Part shown: one piece after another, positions 1 through 8,430 of the stretch
Numbering within the stretch: the first letter of the stretch is position 1
Layout: each line of letters starts with the position of its first letter
Assembly (NCBI RefSeq): GCF_040544555.1
Contig: NZ_JBEPKD010000006.1
Location: 132,989 to 196,988, forward strand
Direction of reading: 5' to 3'
Length of the DNA stretch: 64,000 nucleotides
DNA from: Halalkalibacter oceani
Lineage (GTDB): Bacteria > Bacillota > Bacilli > Bacillales > Bacillaceae_D
Notes under the pieces: generated by a model
What the model saw: the letters and a program-made list of their open reading frames with translations, nothing else
What the model was told of the DNA's origin: nothing
Database searches by the model: none
Made by a program: the position numbers and the translations under genes

Positions 1-1
1 G

Positions 2-1390
2 GAACGGGCGATTGTCTTTGAAAATGCTCCACATGTAACAACGCCGATTAAAATGCTGCTGCCGATCTACAAAGATGGAACCTTCGGCAAGCTGTCGACT
101 TCCGTCGGCCTGAAGCTGTATGACCGGTTAGCGGATGTCGGGAAGCACGAGCGCCGTGATATGCTGACAAGACGGCAAACGCTGAAGCATGAACCGCTTT
201 TGCGGGCTGAAAAGTTAAAGGGTGGCGGGATGTACGTCGAATACCGGACGGATGACGCCAGATTAACGATCGAAGTGCTGAAGGAGGCCGTCAGACGGGG
301 AGCCTGTGCCTTGAATTATCTGAAAGTTGAATCATTGCTGTATGAAGGGGAAAAAGCGGTTGGCGCCCTCGTCGTTGATCAGCTTACCGGGGAAGCGCAT
401 AAGGTACTGGCGAAGAAAATTGTCAACGCCTCCGGTCCGTGGGTCGATACGATCAGAGAGCAGGATCGTTCGAAAAAAGGAAAAAACATTAAGCTTTCAA
501 AAGGGGTTCATCTTGTGATCGACGGGAAGCGTTTTCCTTTGCAGCAGGCGATTTATTTTGATACGGAAAAAGACGGACGGATGATGTTCGCGATCCCCCG
601 TGATGGCAAAACCTATATCGGAACGACGGATACCTTTTATGAGGGTGATTTGGCAACACCGCGGATGACGAAGGAAGATCTTAATTATATTTTACGTGCC
701 GCCAATTATATGTTTCCTTCTCTTAAGCTGTCACCGGAAGATGTTGAATCGAGCTGGAGCGGCTTGCGTCCGCTCATTTATGAGGAAGGAAAAACCGCTT
801 CCGAGCTGTCGCGTAAGGATGAGGTGTTAATGTCAGATTCCGGTCTGATTTCCATCGCCGGTGGGAAATTAACAGGCTACCGGAAAATGGCGGAGCGCGT
901 TGTCGATGTCGTCTGTAAGGAACTGGGGGTAAAGAATGGCTGTGAAACAGAGGATATTACTCTCTCAGGCGGGCATGTCGGCGGGGCGAAAGGCTTTGAG
1001 AGCTTTTTGAAAAAGAAAATCTCCGATGGAGTCGCTTTAGGGTTGTCAGAGGACGAAGCGCGTCAGCTGGCGATGCGGTACGGATCAAATGTTGAAAATA
1101 TTTTTTCGCGAATGAGCGCCTTCCGTAAGCAGGCGCAGGCCTTTCATTTGCCAGCTTCCCTGTATGCTGAATTGCGTTATGGGATCGAAGAGGAAATGGT
1201 GGAGACTCCGCTTGATTTCTTTCAGCGCCGAACGGGCGCGCTTTTCTTCAATATCAAATGGGTGGAGACATGGATGGAGCCGGTTACCCGCTATATGCGC
1301 GACACATTTGAATGGTCGGAGGAAGAAACAGCGAAGCGAATTCAAGAGCTGGCGACCGAGCTGTATTTCGCGAAAAATCCAATTAATTAG
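2..1390 (+). CDS. glpD: Aerobic glycerol-3-phosphate dehydrogenase, 5' end cut off by the window
   Basis: Membrane-associated FAD enzyme that oxidises sn-glycerol 3-phosphate to dihydroxyacetone phosphate and passes electrons to menaquinone. The open frame runs back to base 2 without a start (it reads ERAIVFENAPHVTTP before the first internal Met), so the gene enters from the left; about 462 residues are present of a usual ~555, and the N-terminal FAD-binding part is missing. Visible GlpD hallmarks are KGVHLVID, the PRDGKTYIGTTDTFYEGD stretch, SSWSGLRPL and IAGGKLTGYRKMAE, with a typical C-terminal helical domain. In Bacillus, glpD lies beside pgcA as here. A strong terminator follows at once. 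Product identity is secure. Confidence 0.96.
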   Translation, partial: ERAIVFENAPHVTTPIKMLLPIYKDGTFGKLSTSVGLKLYDRLADVGKHERRDMLTRRQTLKHEPLLRAEKLKGGGMYVEYRTDDARLTIEVLKEAVRRGACALNYLKVESLLYEGEKAVGALVVDQLTGEAHKVLAKKIVNASGPWVDTIREQDRSKKGKNIKLSKGVHLVIDGKRFPLQQAIYFDTEKDGRMMFAIPRDGKTYIGTTDTFYEGDLATPRMTKEDLNYILRAANYMFPSLKLSPEDVESSWSGLRPLIYEEGKTASELSRKDEVLMSDSGLISIAGGKLTGYRKMAERVVDVVCKELGVKNGCETEDITLSGGHVGGAKGFESFLKKKISDGVALGLSEDEARQLAMRYGSNVENIFSRMSAFRKQAQAFHLPASLYAELRYGIEEEMVETPLDFFQRRTGALFFNIKWVETWMEPVTRYMRDTFEWSEEETAKRIQELATELYFAKNPIN

Positions 1391-1392
1391 AC

Positions 1393-1442
1393 AGAGGCTG
1401 GACCAAAGGTTGTTTTTTAACCTTTGGTCCAGCCTCTCTTTT
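1393..1442 (+). terminator. Rho-independent terminator of glpD
   Basis: Long hairpin: AGAGGCTGGACCAAAGGTT, a short loop, then AACCTTTGGTCCAGCCTCT, followed by CTTTTC. It is one of many long terminators in this window sharing an AAAGG/CCTTT core. Confidence 0.92.
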
Positions 1443-1522
1443 CAATTAGAAAGAGGAGGCATCAATTTTTTGGAGAAAGAATACATAATGAGAAAGAGGT
1501 GAGATGGCAGGAGGGGAAGCCT

Positions 1523-3259
1523 TTGGAGTGGAAGGAACAATACGAAAAATGGAGCTCTTTTTCCGGACTTGAGCCAGAGATGAGCGAGGCGCTGGCTCAG
1601 CTGGCGGGCAAGGAAGAAGAATTGGAGGATTGCTTTTACAAGCATTTGGAATTCGGCACCGGAGGAATGCGCGGTGAACTGGGGCCTGGGCCTAACCGGC
1701 TGAACCGTTACACGGTGAGGCGGGCGGCTGAAGGTCTTGCCCGCTTTTTAACAGCGAAAGGAGCAGTGGCGCAAGAACGGGGTGTCGTGATTGCCTATGA
1801 TTCCCGTCATCAATCAAAAGAATTCGCCATGGAGGCCGCCTTAACGTTAGGGAGGCACCGGATCCGGACTTATTTGTTTAAGGAACTGCGGCCGACGCCG
1901 GAGCTTTCGTTTGCCGTACGCTACCTGAAAGCTGAGGCTGGTATTATGATTACAGCAAGCCACAATCCGCCTCAATACAATGGCTTTAAAATGTACGGCC
2001 CTGATGGCGGTCAGCTGCCGCCTGGTCCGGCCGATGAGCTTGTTCGTTGCGTCCACGAGGTCGAAAATGAGCTGGCGATTGAGGTGACAGACGAGCTTGA
2101 AATGAAGGAAAAGCAGCTGTTGCGGATGATTGGCGCAGATGTTGACGCCGCTTATCTCGAGCAAGTAAAAAGCCTGATTGTTCAACCCGGGCTGGTGAAG
2201 GAGTGGAGTGGGCAGCTCAAGATGATTTTTACCCCATTGCATGGAGCCGCCAATCTCCTTGTTCAAAGAGCGTTCGCGGAATCCGGCTTTTCAGGGCTGA
2301 CCGTCGTCGCCGAACAACAGCTCCCTGATCCTGAATTTTCGACCGTTGTCTCGCCAAACCCGGAGGAAGAGCAGGCATTTGCCATGGCGATCGAATATGG
2401 CAAAAAAGAGCAGGCCGAGCTGCTGCTGGCGACCGATCCTGACGGGGATCGCATGGGCGTTGCCGTCAGGGACGGGAGCGGGGATTATAGTTGCCTGTCA
2501 GGCAACCAAATTGGAGCCTTGCTGCTTGATTATCTTCTTTCCGAAAAAAAGCGGCAGCAGCGACTGCCGGCAAACGGAGCTGTCATTAAAACGATTGTCA
2601 CCTCTGAGTTCGGCCGGGCGATTGCCGACTCCTATGACATCACGACACTCGATACGTTAACGGGCTTTAAATTTATCGCCGAAAAAATAAAAGAATTCGA
2701 GCAAACAGGAGAGCATACCTTTTTATTCGGCTATGAGGAAAGCTATGGCTTTTTAATCGGTGATTTTGTCCGTGACAAAGATGCTGTCCAGTCGTGTCTT
2801 TTAACAGCGGAACTCGCCGCTTTTTATAAAGCGAGACAGATGAGCCTTTACGAAGGTCTGCACGCTTTGTATGAAAAGCATGGCTACTTTGAAGAGAGCC
2901 TAACCTCGGTCACATTGAAGGGCAAATCAGGACTTGAAAAAATGGCAGGAATCCTTGATGCTTTCCGCCAATCTCCCCCGGATTTTATTGCTGAAAAGCG
3001 TGTGACGACGATTGAAGACTACGAGGCGCTGTCCGCGTTAAATCCGTTGACAGGAGAGACGGCGAATCTTGACTATCCGCGGTCAAACGTGCTGAAATAC
3101 AAGCTTGAGGATGGCTCCTGGTTCTGTGTACGCCCATCAGGTACCGAGCCGAAGATCAAGTTTTACTTCGGCGTCAAAGGCACGTCAGCAGCCGACAGCA
3201 GGCGGAGGCTCAAGACGCTTCGGGACGAGGTGCTGGAGCGGGTGGAGGGATTTCGTTAA
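1523..3259 (+). CDS. pgcA: Alpha-phosphoglucomutase (phosphohexomutase family)
   Basis: Interconverts glucose 6-phosphate and glucose 1-phosphate for UDP-glucose, hence teichoic-acid glycosylation and glycolipid anchors. 578 residues, close to the ~581 of B. subtilis PgcA. Motifs in order: TASHNPP with the phosphoserine near residue 146, the metal loop DPDGDR near 304 (usually DPDADR), GYEESYG for sugar binding and RPSGTEPK for the phosphate near the C-terminus. The frame is open further upstream, but those codons overlap the glpD terminator. TTG 1523 has AGGAGGGG about six bases ahead and matches the family N-terminus (LEWKEQYEKW); GTG 1499 is an alternative. Probably transcribed separately from glpD. 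Confidence 0.93.
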   Translation: MEWKEQYEKWSSFSGLEPEMSEALAQLAGKEEELEDCFYKHLEFGTGGMRGELGPGPNRLNRYTVRRAAEGLARFLTAKGAVAQERGVVIAYDSRHQSKEFAMEAALTLGRHRIRTYLFKELRPTPELSFAVRYLKAEAGIMITASHNPPQYNGFKMYGPDGGQLPPGPADELVRCVHEVENELAIEVTDELEMKEKQLLRMIGADVDAAYLEQVKSLIVQPGLVKEWSGQLKMIFTPLHGAANLLVQRAFAESGFSGLTVVAEQQLPDPEFSTVVSPNPEEEQAFAMAIEYGKKEQAELLLATDPDGDRMGVAVRDGSGDYSCLSGNQIGALLLDYLLSEKKRQQRLPANGAVIKTIVTSEFGRAIADSYDITTLDTLTGFKFIAEKIKEFEQTGEHTFLFGYEESYGFLIGDFVRDKDAVQSCLLTAELAAFYKARQMSLYEGLHALYEKHGYFEESLTSVTLKGKSGLEKMAGILDAFRQSPPDFIAEKRVTTIEDYEALSALNPLTGETANLDYPRSNVLKYKLEDGSWFCVRPSGTEPKIKFYFGVKGTSAADSRRRLKTLRDEVLERVEGFR

Positions 3260-3374
3260 CCGCTTGCCGGCAAACGGTCAAGGCTGCTTGCGCTTACGGT
3301 CTTCCCTCGTTAGCGACGTCTTTTTTTCTCCTTCCCGCATATGATGTATAAAGCATTGTCTGGGAGGGAGATCT

Positions 3375-4790
3375 ATGGCAGCTGTGGAATGGAAAGAGCT
3401 GGAGCGGGCGATTGCGGAAATAACGGAAATCGCCGAAGGCTTCGGGCTTGATTTTTATGAGATGCGCTATGAAATTTGTCCGGCTGAAATTATTTATACG
3501 TTCGGTGCTTACGGGATGCCAACTCGTTATTCCCATTGGAGCTTCGGGAAACAATTTCATAAAATGAAACTTCAATACGATCTTGGGTTAAGCAAAATTT
3601 ATGAGCTCGTGATCAATTCAGATCCGTGCTATGCCTTTTTACTCGACAGCAATACACTCGTTCAAAATAAGCTGATCGTTGCTCATGTGCTCGCTCATTG
3701 TGATTTCTTCAAAAACAATGTGCGCTTTTCCAATACGCGCCGAGATATGGTTGAAAGCATGAGTGCGACGGCTGAACGGATTGCCCATTATGAGCATGTT
3801 TATGGCAAGGAGGAAGTAGAGCAGTTCCTCGATGCGGTGCTGGCGATTCAAGAGCATATCGATCCGAGCCTCGTCCGGCCAAAATTAAACTGGAGCCTGA
3901 CCGATGACGAAGAGCAGCCGAAGTCGGAAGCAAAACGGTCCGAGTATGACGATTTATGGGGACTTGATGAGAAAAAGAAACCAGAGGAACCGAAGCGGAA
4001 GAAAAAAAGCTTCCCTCCGAATCCTGAGAAGGATATTTTGCTCTTTATCGAGGAATACAGCCGCGAGCTGGAGCCTTGGCAGCGTGACGTGCTGACGATG
4101 ATGCGTGAGGAAATGCTCTATTTTTGGCCGCAGCTGGAAACGAAAATCATGAATGAAGGCTGGGCTTCCTACTGGCATTCGCGGATCCTGCGGGAAATGG
4201 AGCTGAGCAGCGAGGAAACGATTGAATTCGCCAAGCTGAACGCGGGTGTCGTCCAGCCGTCAAAGACGTCGATTAATCCGTATTATTTAGGGCTGAAGAT
4301 TTTTGAAGACATTGAAGAGCGCTATAATAATCCGACAAAGGAAATGCAGGAGCGTCAAGGCGTCAAATCCGGCGGCGGCAGGGAAAAAATGTTTGAAGTG
4401 CGGGAGATTGAATCAGATATTTCCTTCATCCGCAATTATCTCACGAAAGATCTCGTAATGCGCGAGGATATGTATTTGTTCCAGAAGCAGGGGGCCGATT
4501 ATAAAATCGTCGATAAGGAATGGGAGCATATTCGCGATCAGCTTGCCTCGTCACGGGTCAATGGCGGCTTTCCTTATTTAGTCGTTACCGATGGAGACTA
4601 TTTGAAAAACGGCGAGCTGTATATTACCCATAATTATGAAGGGACGGAGCTCGATGTTGGCTATTTAGAAAAGGTGCTTCCCTATATGTACCAGCTCTGG
4701 GGCCGCCCGGTCCATCTTGAATCCGTCGTCAACGATAAGGCAATCATTTTTATTTATGACGGGAAGAAGGTTCATCGCAAATATGTCTAA
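3375..4790 (+). CDS. spoVR: Stage V sporulation protein R, cortex formation
   Basis: SpoVR-family protein needed for normal spore cortex formation in B. subtilis; its biochemical activity is not established. 471 residues against ~468 in B. subtilis. The N-terminus carries the family signature FGLDFYEMRYEICP and GMPTRYSHWSFGKQF; other typical runs are NSDPCYAFLLDSN, HVLAHCDFFKNN and EGWASYWHSRI. ATG 3375 has GGGAGGGAG eight bases upstream. It follows pgcA by 115 bases with no clear terminator between them; CATATGAT at 3338-3345 faintly resembles a SigE -10, but no matching -35 was found. Confidence 0.95.
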   Translation: MAAVEWKELERAIAEITEIAEGFGLDFYEMRYEICPAEIIYTFGAYGMPTRYSHWSFGKQFHKMKLQYDLGLSKIYELVINSDPCYAFLLDSNTLVQNKLIVAHVLAHCDFFKNNVRFSNTRRDMVESMSATAERIAHYEHVYGKEEVEQFLDAVLAIQEHIDPSLVRPKLNWSLTDDEEQPKSEAKRSEYDDLWGLDEKKKPEEPKRKKKSFPPNPEKDILLFIEEYSRELEPWQRDVLTMMREEMLYFWPQLETKIMNEGWASYWHSRILREMELSSEETIEFAKLNAGVVQPSKTSINPYYLGLKIFEDIEERYNNPTKEMQERQGVKSGGGREKMFEVREIESDISFIRNYLTKDLVMREDMYLFQKQGADYKIVDKEWEHIRDQLASSRVNGGFPYLVVTDGDYLKNGELYITHNYEGTELDVGYLEKVLPYMYQLWGRPVHLESVVNDKAIIFIYDGKKVHRKYV

Positions 4791-4850
4791 TCCCCTTCTT
4801 AACGGCTTCGGTGAAAAAAGCAAAACCGCTAAAAACATAACGAGGAATGC

Positions 4851-4877
4851 AGAGCTGTCGTTCACAGCTCTTTTTTC
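4851..4877 (+). terminator. Rho-independent terminator after spoVR
   Basis: AGAGCTGTCG/TTCACAGCTCT hairpin followed by six T. It separates spoVR from the two-component operon that follows. The remaining bases to 5039 show no other feature. Confidence 0.8.
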
Positions 4878-5039
4878 TTTGGCTTTCCTTCTTTCAGCAG
4901 AGGAGCACGTATCTGGATTCCAGCGGATTGTCCTTTCTTACTAGTGAAAAAATAGGAGAAACGATCTGGGAGCTGCTGCTTGTTTACTCCAGGGCGGTAA
5001 TTCATGTACACTTTTAAAAAAAAGACAGCGAGGATGGCT

Positions 5040-5738
5040 ATGAATAAAGCGCGTATATTAATTGTCGAAGATGAAGCAAATATTGCGAGGGTGCTGGAGC
5101 TGGAACTGGATCATGAAGGCTATGAGACAGCGGTTGCCCGTGATGGCGAGGAGGCGCTGGCCCGGCTGGAGGAAAGCAGCTGGTCACTCGTTCTCCTCGA
5201 TGTAATGCTGCCGGTTATGAGCGGGATGGAGGTCATGCGGAGAATGAGAGCAGGGGGCGACCAGACGCCTGTCATTCTTTTAACGGCGAGAAATACCGTC
5301 GTTGATAAAGTAATGGGGCTTGATCAGGGCGCCAATGATTATGTAACAAAACCATTTGATATTGAAGAGCTGCTCGCGCGAATTCGCGCAAGCTTACGAG
5401 TGCAGACAGCGGCTGAGCCACAATCGGCGAAGGAAGTTTTAGCGATGGCAGATTTGACGGTTGAGCTTTCAACACGTGACATAAAACGGGGTGACACGTT
5501 GATTGAGTGTACACCGAGGGAATTTGATCTGCTCGTCTTTTTATTGCGCCACGCCGAGCAGGTTCTCAGCCGTGAACAAATTCTCGAGCATGTTTGGGGC
5601 TTTGACTATTTCGGCGATACGAATGTCGTCGATGTGTACATCCGCTATTTACGGCAAAAAATCGATAAACCGTTTGACGAGCCGCTCATTCAGACGGTGC
5701 GCGGAGTCGGCTATGTGATGAAGGTAGCGAAAAAATGA
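5040..5738 (+). CDS. OmpR/PhoB-family response regulator of a PepSY-linked two-component system (YkoG-like)
   Basis: 232 residues: receiver domain (residues 5-120; acidic pair E10-D11, phosphoacceptor D54 in LLDVMLP, T in LLTAR, K in TKPF) and a C-terminal winged helix ending in TVRGVGYVMK. Start chosen at ATG 5040 because GAGG lies six bases ahead; the upstream in-frame ATGs lack spacing for a Shine-Dalgarno sequence. It overlaps the kinase gene by four bases, so the pair is translationally coupled. The order regulator-kinase-PepSY protein is that of B. subtilis ykoG-ykoH-ykoI, whose signal is unknown. A tandem TTCTCAT repeat ahead of the PepSY gene at 8431 is a plausible target. Confidence 0.9.
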   Translation: MNKARILIVEDEANIARVLELELDHEGYETAVARDGEEALARLEESSWSLVLLDVMLPVMSGMEVMRRMRAGGDQTPVILLTARNTVVDKVMGLDQGANDYVTKPFDIEELLARIRASLRVQTAAEPQSAKEVLAMADLTVELSTRDIKRGDTLIECTPREFDLLVFLLRHAEQVLSREQILEHVWGFDYFGDTNVVDVYIRYLRQKIDKPFDEPLIQTVRGVGYVMKVAKK

Positions 5739-7099
5739 GAATTTCCCGCCGGATAACATGGTTTTCAACGGTTTGGCTTTTTGTCCTTTTAGTGATTGTC
5801 AATAGTGGCGTTTACTTTTTGTTCGCTCACCGGACGGCAGAAACAGAGCTTGACCGGATTATGTCACAGGCTGAAACGATTGCCGAGGCGCTCCGGGGCG
5901 ATCAAGGAAACGCGGCCAATCTGCTCGCTGCTTATGTGCCGAGAGACGGGATGGTCCGGATTATCAGAGAGAACGGCAGTGAGGCGGTTACGGTAACGAA
6001 ATACCCCGAGCTGCGGGCGATTCCTCATTCGTATACGACAGGTCAGGAAAAGGAGCAGCTGCACGCTCAGGAGAGACGGATGGCTGTCGCCCGCTTTCCG
6101 CTTATTTGGAATGACGGCTCTGTCGTCGCGCTTGAAGTTATTGAGCCGATGGAATCGTATGAATCGACATTGGCGACGCTACGGCTCGTCCTCGTCATCG
6201 CTTCCCTCTTTATCCTTCTGCCGGCTTTCCTTGCAGGACGGGCGTTAAGTCGCCTCCTCCTCTATCCGATTCAAGCCTTGAAGGAAACGATGGAGGATAT
6301 TAGACGAAGTGGCAGCTTTCAGCGGATTGAGGTACCGGCTGAACCGAAGGATGAGCTTGATCAAATGGGGGCGACCTTTAACGGGATGATTGAGCTGCTC
6401 GAGAAAAACTATGAAAAGCAGCAGCAATTTGTGTCCGACGCCTCCCATGAACTGAGAACGCCTTTAACGGTGATCGAAAGCTATGCACGTCTTTTGCAGC
6501 GTTGGGGAAAGAAAGATCCGGAACGACTTGAAGAAGCAATTCACGCGATTGCCGAAGAAGCAGAGCGGATGAAGGGACTGACGGAGCAGATGCTCGCACT
6601 GGCCACCGGAGAGCCTGATCGGACATTGGAGCTTCGCCGGGTTCAGATCGATGTGCTTGCCGAACAGACTGCGAAAAAGCTAGAGCAGGCCTATGAGCGA
6701 AAGCTCCATGTCGAAGCGGCGGAGGCGTGCATCGTCTTTGGTGATGAGCCACGGCTGAAGCAGCTGCTCTTCATTCTCTGTGAAAATGCCTTGAAATATA
6801 GTGAAGATGATGTCATCATTTCCTTGAAGAATCACGAGGACAGTGTGGAGATGAACGTTACCGACAAAGGGATCGGCATTCCGAAAAAAGATCTTCCTCA
6901 TGTATTCGAGCGTTTTTTTCGCGTTGATAAAGCGCGAAGCCGGCAAACGGGAGGAAGCGGTCTCGGGCTGTCGATTGCCAAGGCGATCGTTGACGCGCAT
7001 CAAGGAAAGATCGTCGTGACGAGCAAAGAGGGAGCAGGAACGACCTTTACGGTCACTTTGCCGCGAAGAGGGGAAATTGAGGTGAAAAGCGATGGGTAG
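5735..7099 (+). CDS. Membrane sensor histidine kinase partner (YkoH-like)
   Basis: 454 residues. Membrane segments at about 8-30 and 149-170 bound an extracytoplasmic sensor domain of ~115 residues. A HAMP linker follows (RLLLYPIQALKETM), then the HisKA box SDASHELRTPLT with phosphoacceptor H238, and an ATPase domain with ENALKYS (N box), DKGIGIP (G1), FERFFRVD (F) and GGSGLGLSIAKAI (G2). All catalytic motifs are intact. ATG overlaps the regulator stop, and the 3' end overlaps the PepSY gene by eight bases, which supports one three-gene operon. The ligand cannot be inferred; the downstream PepSY protein may modulate the sensor domain. Confidence 0.92.
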   Translation: MRISRRITWFSTVWLFVLLVIVNSGVYFLFAHRTAETELDRIMSQAETIAEALRGDQGNAANLLAAYVPRDGMVRIIRENGSEAVTVTKYPELRAIPHSYTTGQEKEQLHAQERRMAVARFPLIWNDGSVVALEVIEPMESYESTLATLRLVLVIASLFILLPAFLAGRALSRLLLYPIQALKETMEDIRRSGSFQRIEVPAEPKDELDQMGATFNGMIELLEKNYEKQQQFVSDASHELRTPLTVIESYARLLQRWGKKDPERLEEAIHAIAEEAERMKGLTEQMLALATGEPDRTLELRRVQIDVLAEQTAKKLEQAYERKLHVEAAEACIVFGDEPRLKQLLFILCENALKYSEDDVIISLKNHEDSVEMNVTDKGIGIPKKDLPHVFERFFRVDKARSRQTGGSGLGLSIAKAIVDAHQGKIVVTSKEGAGTTFTVTLPRRGEIEVKSDG

Positions 7100-7859
7100 A
7101 GCGACATGGAAAAAATGGGCAGTGGTCATCGGAGGAGTTCTGGTCGTTACTGTGCTGGCGTTTACTTTCCTGAAGCCATCTCAGTCGGCTCTCGCCGAGG
7201 AAGAAGTCAGGGCATCGATCGGCGAGCAGTTTGCCGGAACGATTCAAGCTTTCGTCCATACGAAGCAGAATGGCGTAGAGGTTTACCAGGTCACCATTTT
7301 AACCGAGGCCGGGCTCTACGGGGTTCTGGTCGATCCTTATTCAGGAGAGATTCTCTCCTTGGAGCAATTGGCCGACCGTAAGCAGATTGAGCCGGGAGAG
7401 AATGAAGGAAATGCACCCGGGAACAGCCGACTTTCTGTTGAGCAGGTGAAGGAACTGATCGCTGGTATGGTGGAGGAAGACGTGACGATTGTTGAAATCG
7501 AACATAGGCAGAGGAATGAGCGCCCCTTTTATGCTGTTGTGATCGAGCAGCGTGAAGGAAGTGGAAAAATCGAAATCGACGCGATATCGGGCGAGGTGTT
7601 GAACTACCAGGTTGAAGAGGAGCCAGAAAAAGGGCACCCGGGCGATGAACAGCCTGCCCAGACGATTACGAAGCAGGAGGCTGAACGAATTGCGCTGGAG
7701 CAAGTGTCCGGACATGTCGAGGATGTTGACCTTGAGGACGAGGATGGCCGTCTCCTCTATGAGGTGGAGATCGAAATCGAAGGTCAGGACGGCGATGAAG
7801 CGACCGTATTAATTGACGCCGTAACGGGCGAAGTGATCACGATTATTTGGGAGGACTAG
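7092..7859 (+). CDS. Membrane-anchored protein with three PepSY-type repeats (YkoI-like)
   Basis: 255 residues. An N-terminal membrane anchor (about 9-26) is followed by three repeats at about 36-93, 113-172 and 190-255, each ending in a variant of the PepSY signature (VDPYSGEILSL, IDAISGEVLNY, IDAVTGEVITI). The region facing outward is strongly acidic. PepSY domains are known as inhibitor-like modules in protease propeptides and occur beside envelope-sensing two-component systems. The gene overlaps the kinase by eight bases and has GAGGTG upstream of ATG. I infer a sensor accessory or feedback role; no enzyme motif is visible. A terminator follows directly. Confidence 0.85.
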   Translation: MGRATWKKWAVVIGGVLVVTVLAFTFLKPSQSALAEEEVRASIGEQFAGTIQAFVHTKQNGVEVYQVTILTEAGLYGVLVDPYSGEILSLEQLADRKQIEPGENEGNAPGNSRLSVEQVKELIAGMVEEDVTIVEIEHRQRNERPFYAVVIEQREGSGKIEIDAISGEVLNYQVEEEPEKGHPGDEQPAQTITKQEAERIALEQVSGHVEDVDLEDEDGRLLYEVEIEIEGQDGDEATVLIDAVTGEVITIIWED

Positions 7860-7861
7860 CA

Positions 7862-7901
7862 GGGGCTGGACAAAAAAAGATTGGCCCAGCCCTATTTTTT
7901 T
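7862..7901 (+). terminator. Terminator of the PepSY two-component operon
   Basis: GGGGCTGG ... CCAGCCC hairpin followed by seven T. Its 3' half forms the left edge of the 142-bp repeat described next. Confidence 0.8.
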
Positions 7902-8027
7902 GAGCGTAACTCGAGGAGGCTAGTGGCTTCGTACTGCGCGCAGCTAGAAGGAAAGAAACTCACTTTCCTTCTAGCTTTTTAAAACATGCGCAGACTTCGC
8001 ACACTGCTGTAAGAGCTTGAGATAAAA
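7886..8027. repeat. Intergenic direct repeat, family A, copy 1
   Basis: 142 bases matching 8170-8311 with about three mismatches. It starts in the terminator 3' arm (CCAGCCCTATTTTTTT), contains a perfect 14-bp hairpin AGCTAGAAGGAAAG / CTTTCCTTCTAGCT (7942-7976) with loop AAACTCA and trailing T, and ends in AAGAGCTTGAGATAAAA. No open frame of note. Confidence 0.9.
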
Positions 8028-8132
8028 CTAGCTTTGACCTATTGGCAATGGCTCCACACACCACAAGTCCGATGTGAGAAACCCACTCACATCGGACTTT
8101 ACAAGATCGTGGCGGTTCCGCACATTGCTTAA
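8011..8132 (+). repeat. Interspersed repeat, family B, copy 1
   Basis: Begins AAGAGCTTGAGATAAAACTAGC, contains GGCAATGGCT, a perfect 14-bp hairpin at 8065-8099 (AAGTCCGATGTGAG / CTCACATCGGACTT, loop AAACCCA), then GATCGTGGCGGTTCCGC and CATTGCTT. A reverse-oriented copy is at 36001-36125; shortened copies are at 21754-21812 and 40115-40192. The hairpin differs between copies by paired changes (see findings). Confidence 0.85.
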
Positions 8133-8185
8133 GGGCTGGACAAAAGGTACGAAAAAATAACCTTTTGTTCCAGCCCTATTTTTTT
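8132..8185 (+). terminator. Terminator-like hairpin between the two family A repeats
   Basis: AGGGCTGGACAAAAGGT / ACCTTTTGTTCCAGCCCT with one mismatched pair, followed by seven T. Belongs to the AAAAGG/CCTTTT terminator family although no gene lies directly upstream. Confidence 0.75.
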
Positions 8186-8311
8186 GAGCGTAACTCGAGG
8201 AGGGCAGTGGCTTCGTACTGCGCGCAGCTAGAAGGAAAGAAACTCACTTTTCTTCTAGCTTTTTAAAACATGCGCAGACTTCGCACACTGCTGTAAGAGC
8301 TTGAGATAAAA
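8170..8311. repeat. Intergenic direct repeat, family A, copy 2
   Basis: Second copy, exactly 284 bases downstream of copy 1. The internal hairpin has one change that becomes a G-T pair. Just beyond, 8296-8341 forms an 18-bp perfect stem (AGAGCTTGAGATAAAAAG / CTTTTTATCTCAAGCTCT) without a T run. Confidence 0.9.
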
Positions 8312-8342
8312 AGCTAAAGCCGACTTTTTATCTCAAGCTCTA

Positions 8343-8360
8343 TTCTCATCAAATTCTCAT
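8343..8360 (+). promoter_or_regulatory. Candidate OmpR-family operator ahead of the second PepSY gene
   Basis: TTCTCAT occurs twice with an 11-base period (8343-8349 and 8354-8360), the spacing typical of tandem half-sites for OmpR/PhoB-type regulators. It lies about 33 bases upstream of TATGCT (8393-8398), a possible -10 lacking a good -35, as expected for an activated promoter. Inference: target of the regulator encoded at 5040. Confidence 0.5.
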
Positions 8361-8430
8361 TTTTCTTTAAGGGTGTTTTCAGAAAGGAGCTGTATGCTGA
8401 AAGCAGAATAAGAAAAGGGAGGAAACAACA

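Noticed and set aside
1424..1522. Upstream extension of the pgcA frame to an ATG at 1424
   Set aside because: It would start inside the glpD terminator hairpin and adds residues absent from the family; TTG 1523 has proper Shine-Dalgarno spacing.
3338..3345. SigE promoter for spoVR
   Set aside because: CATATGAT is a fair -10, but no -35 of the SigE type stands 13-15 bases upstream.
7886..8311. CRISPR-like array of repeats
   Set aside because: Only two long repeats of 142 bp with a single non-unique spacer, and no cas genes.
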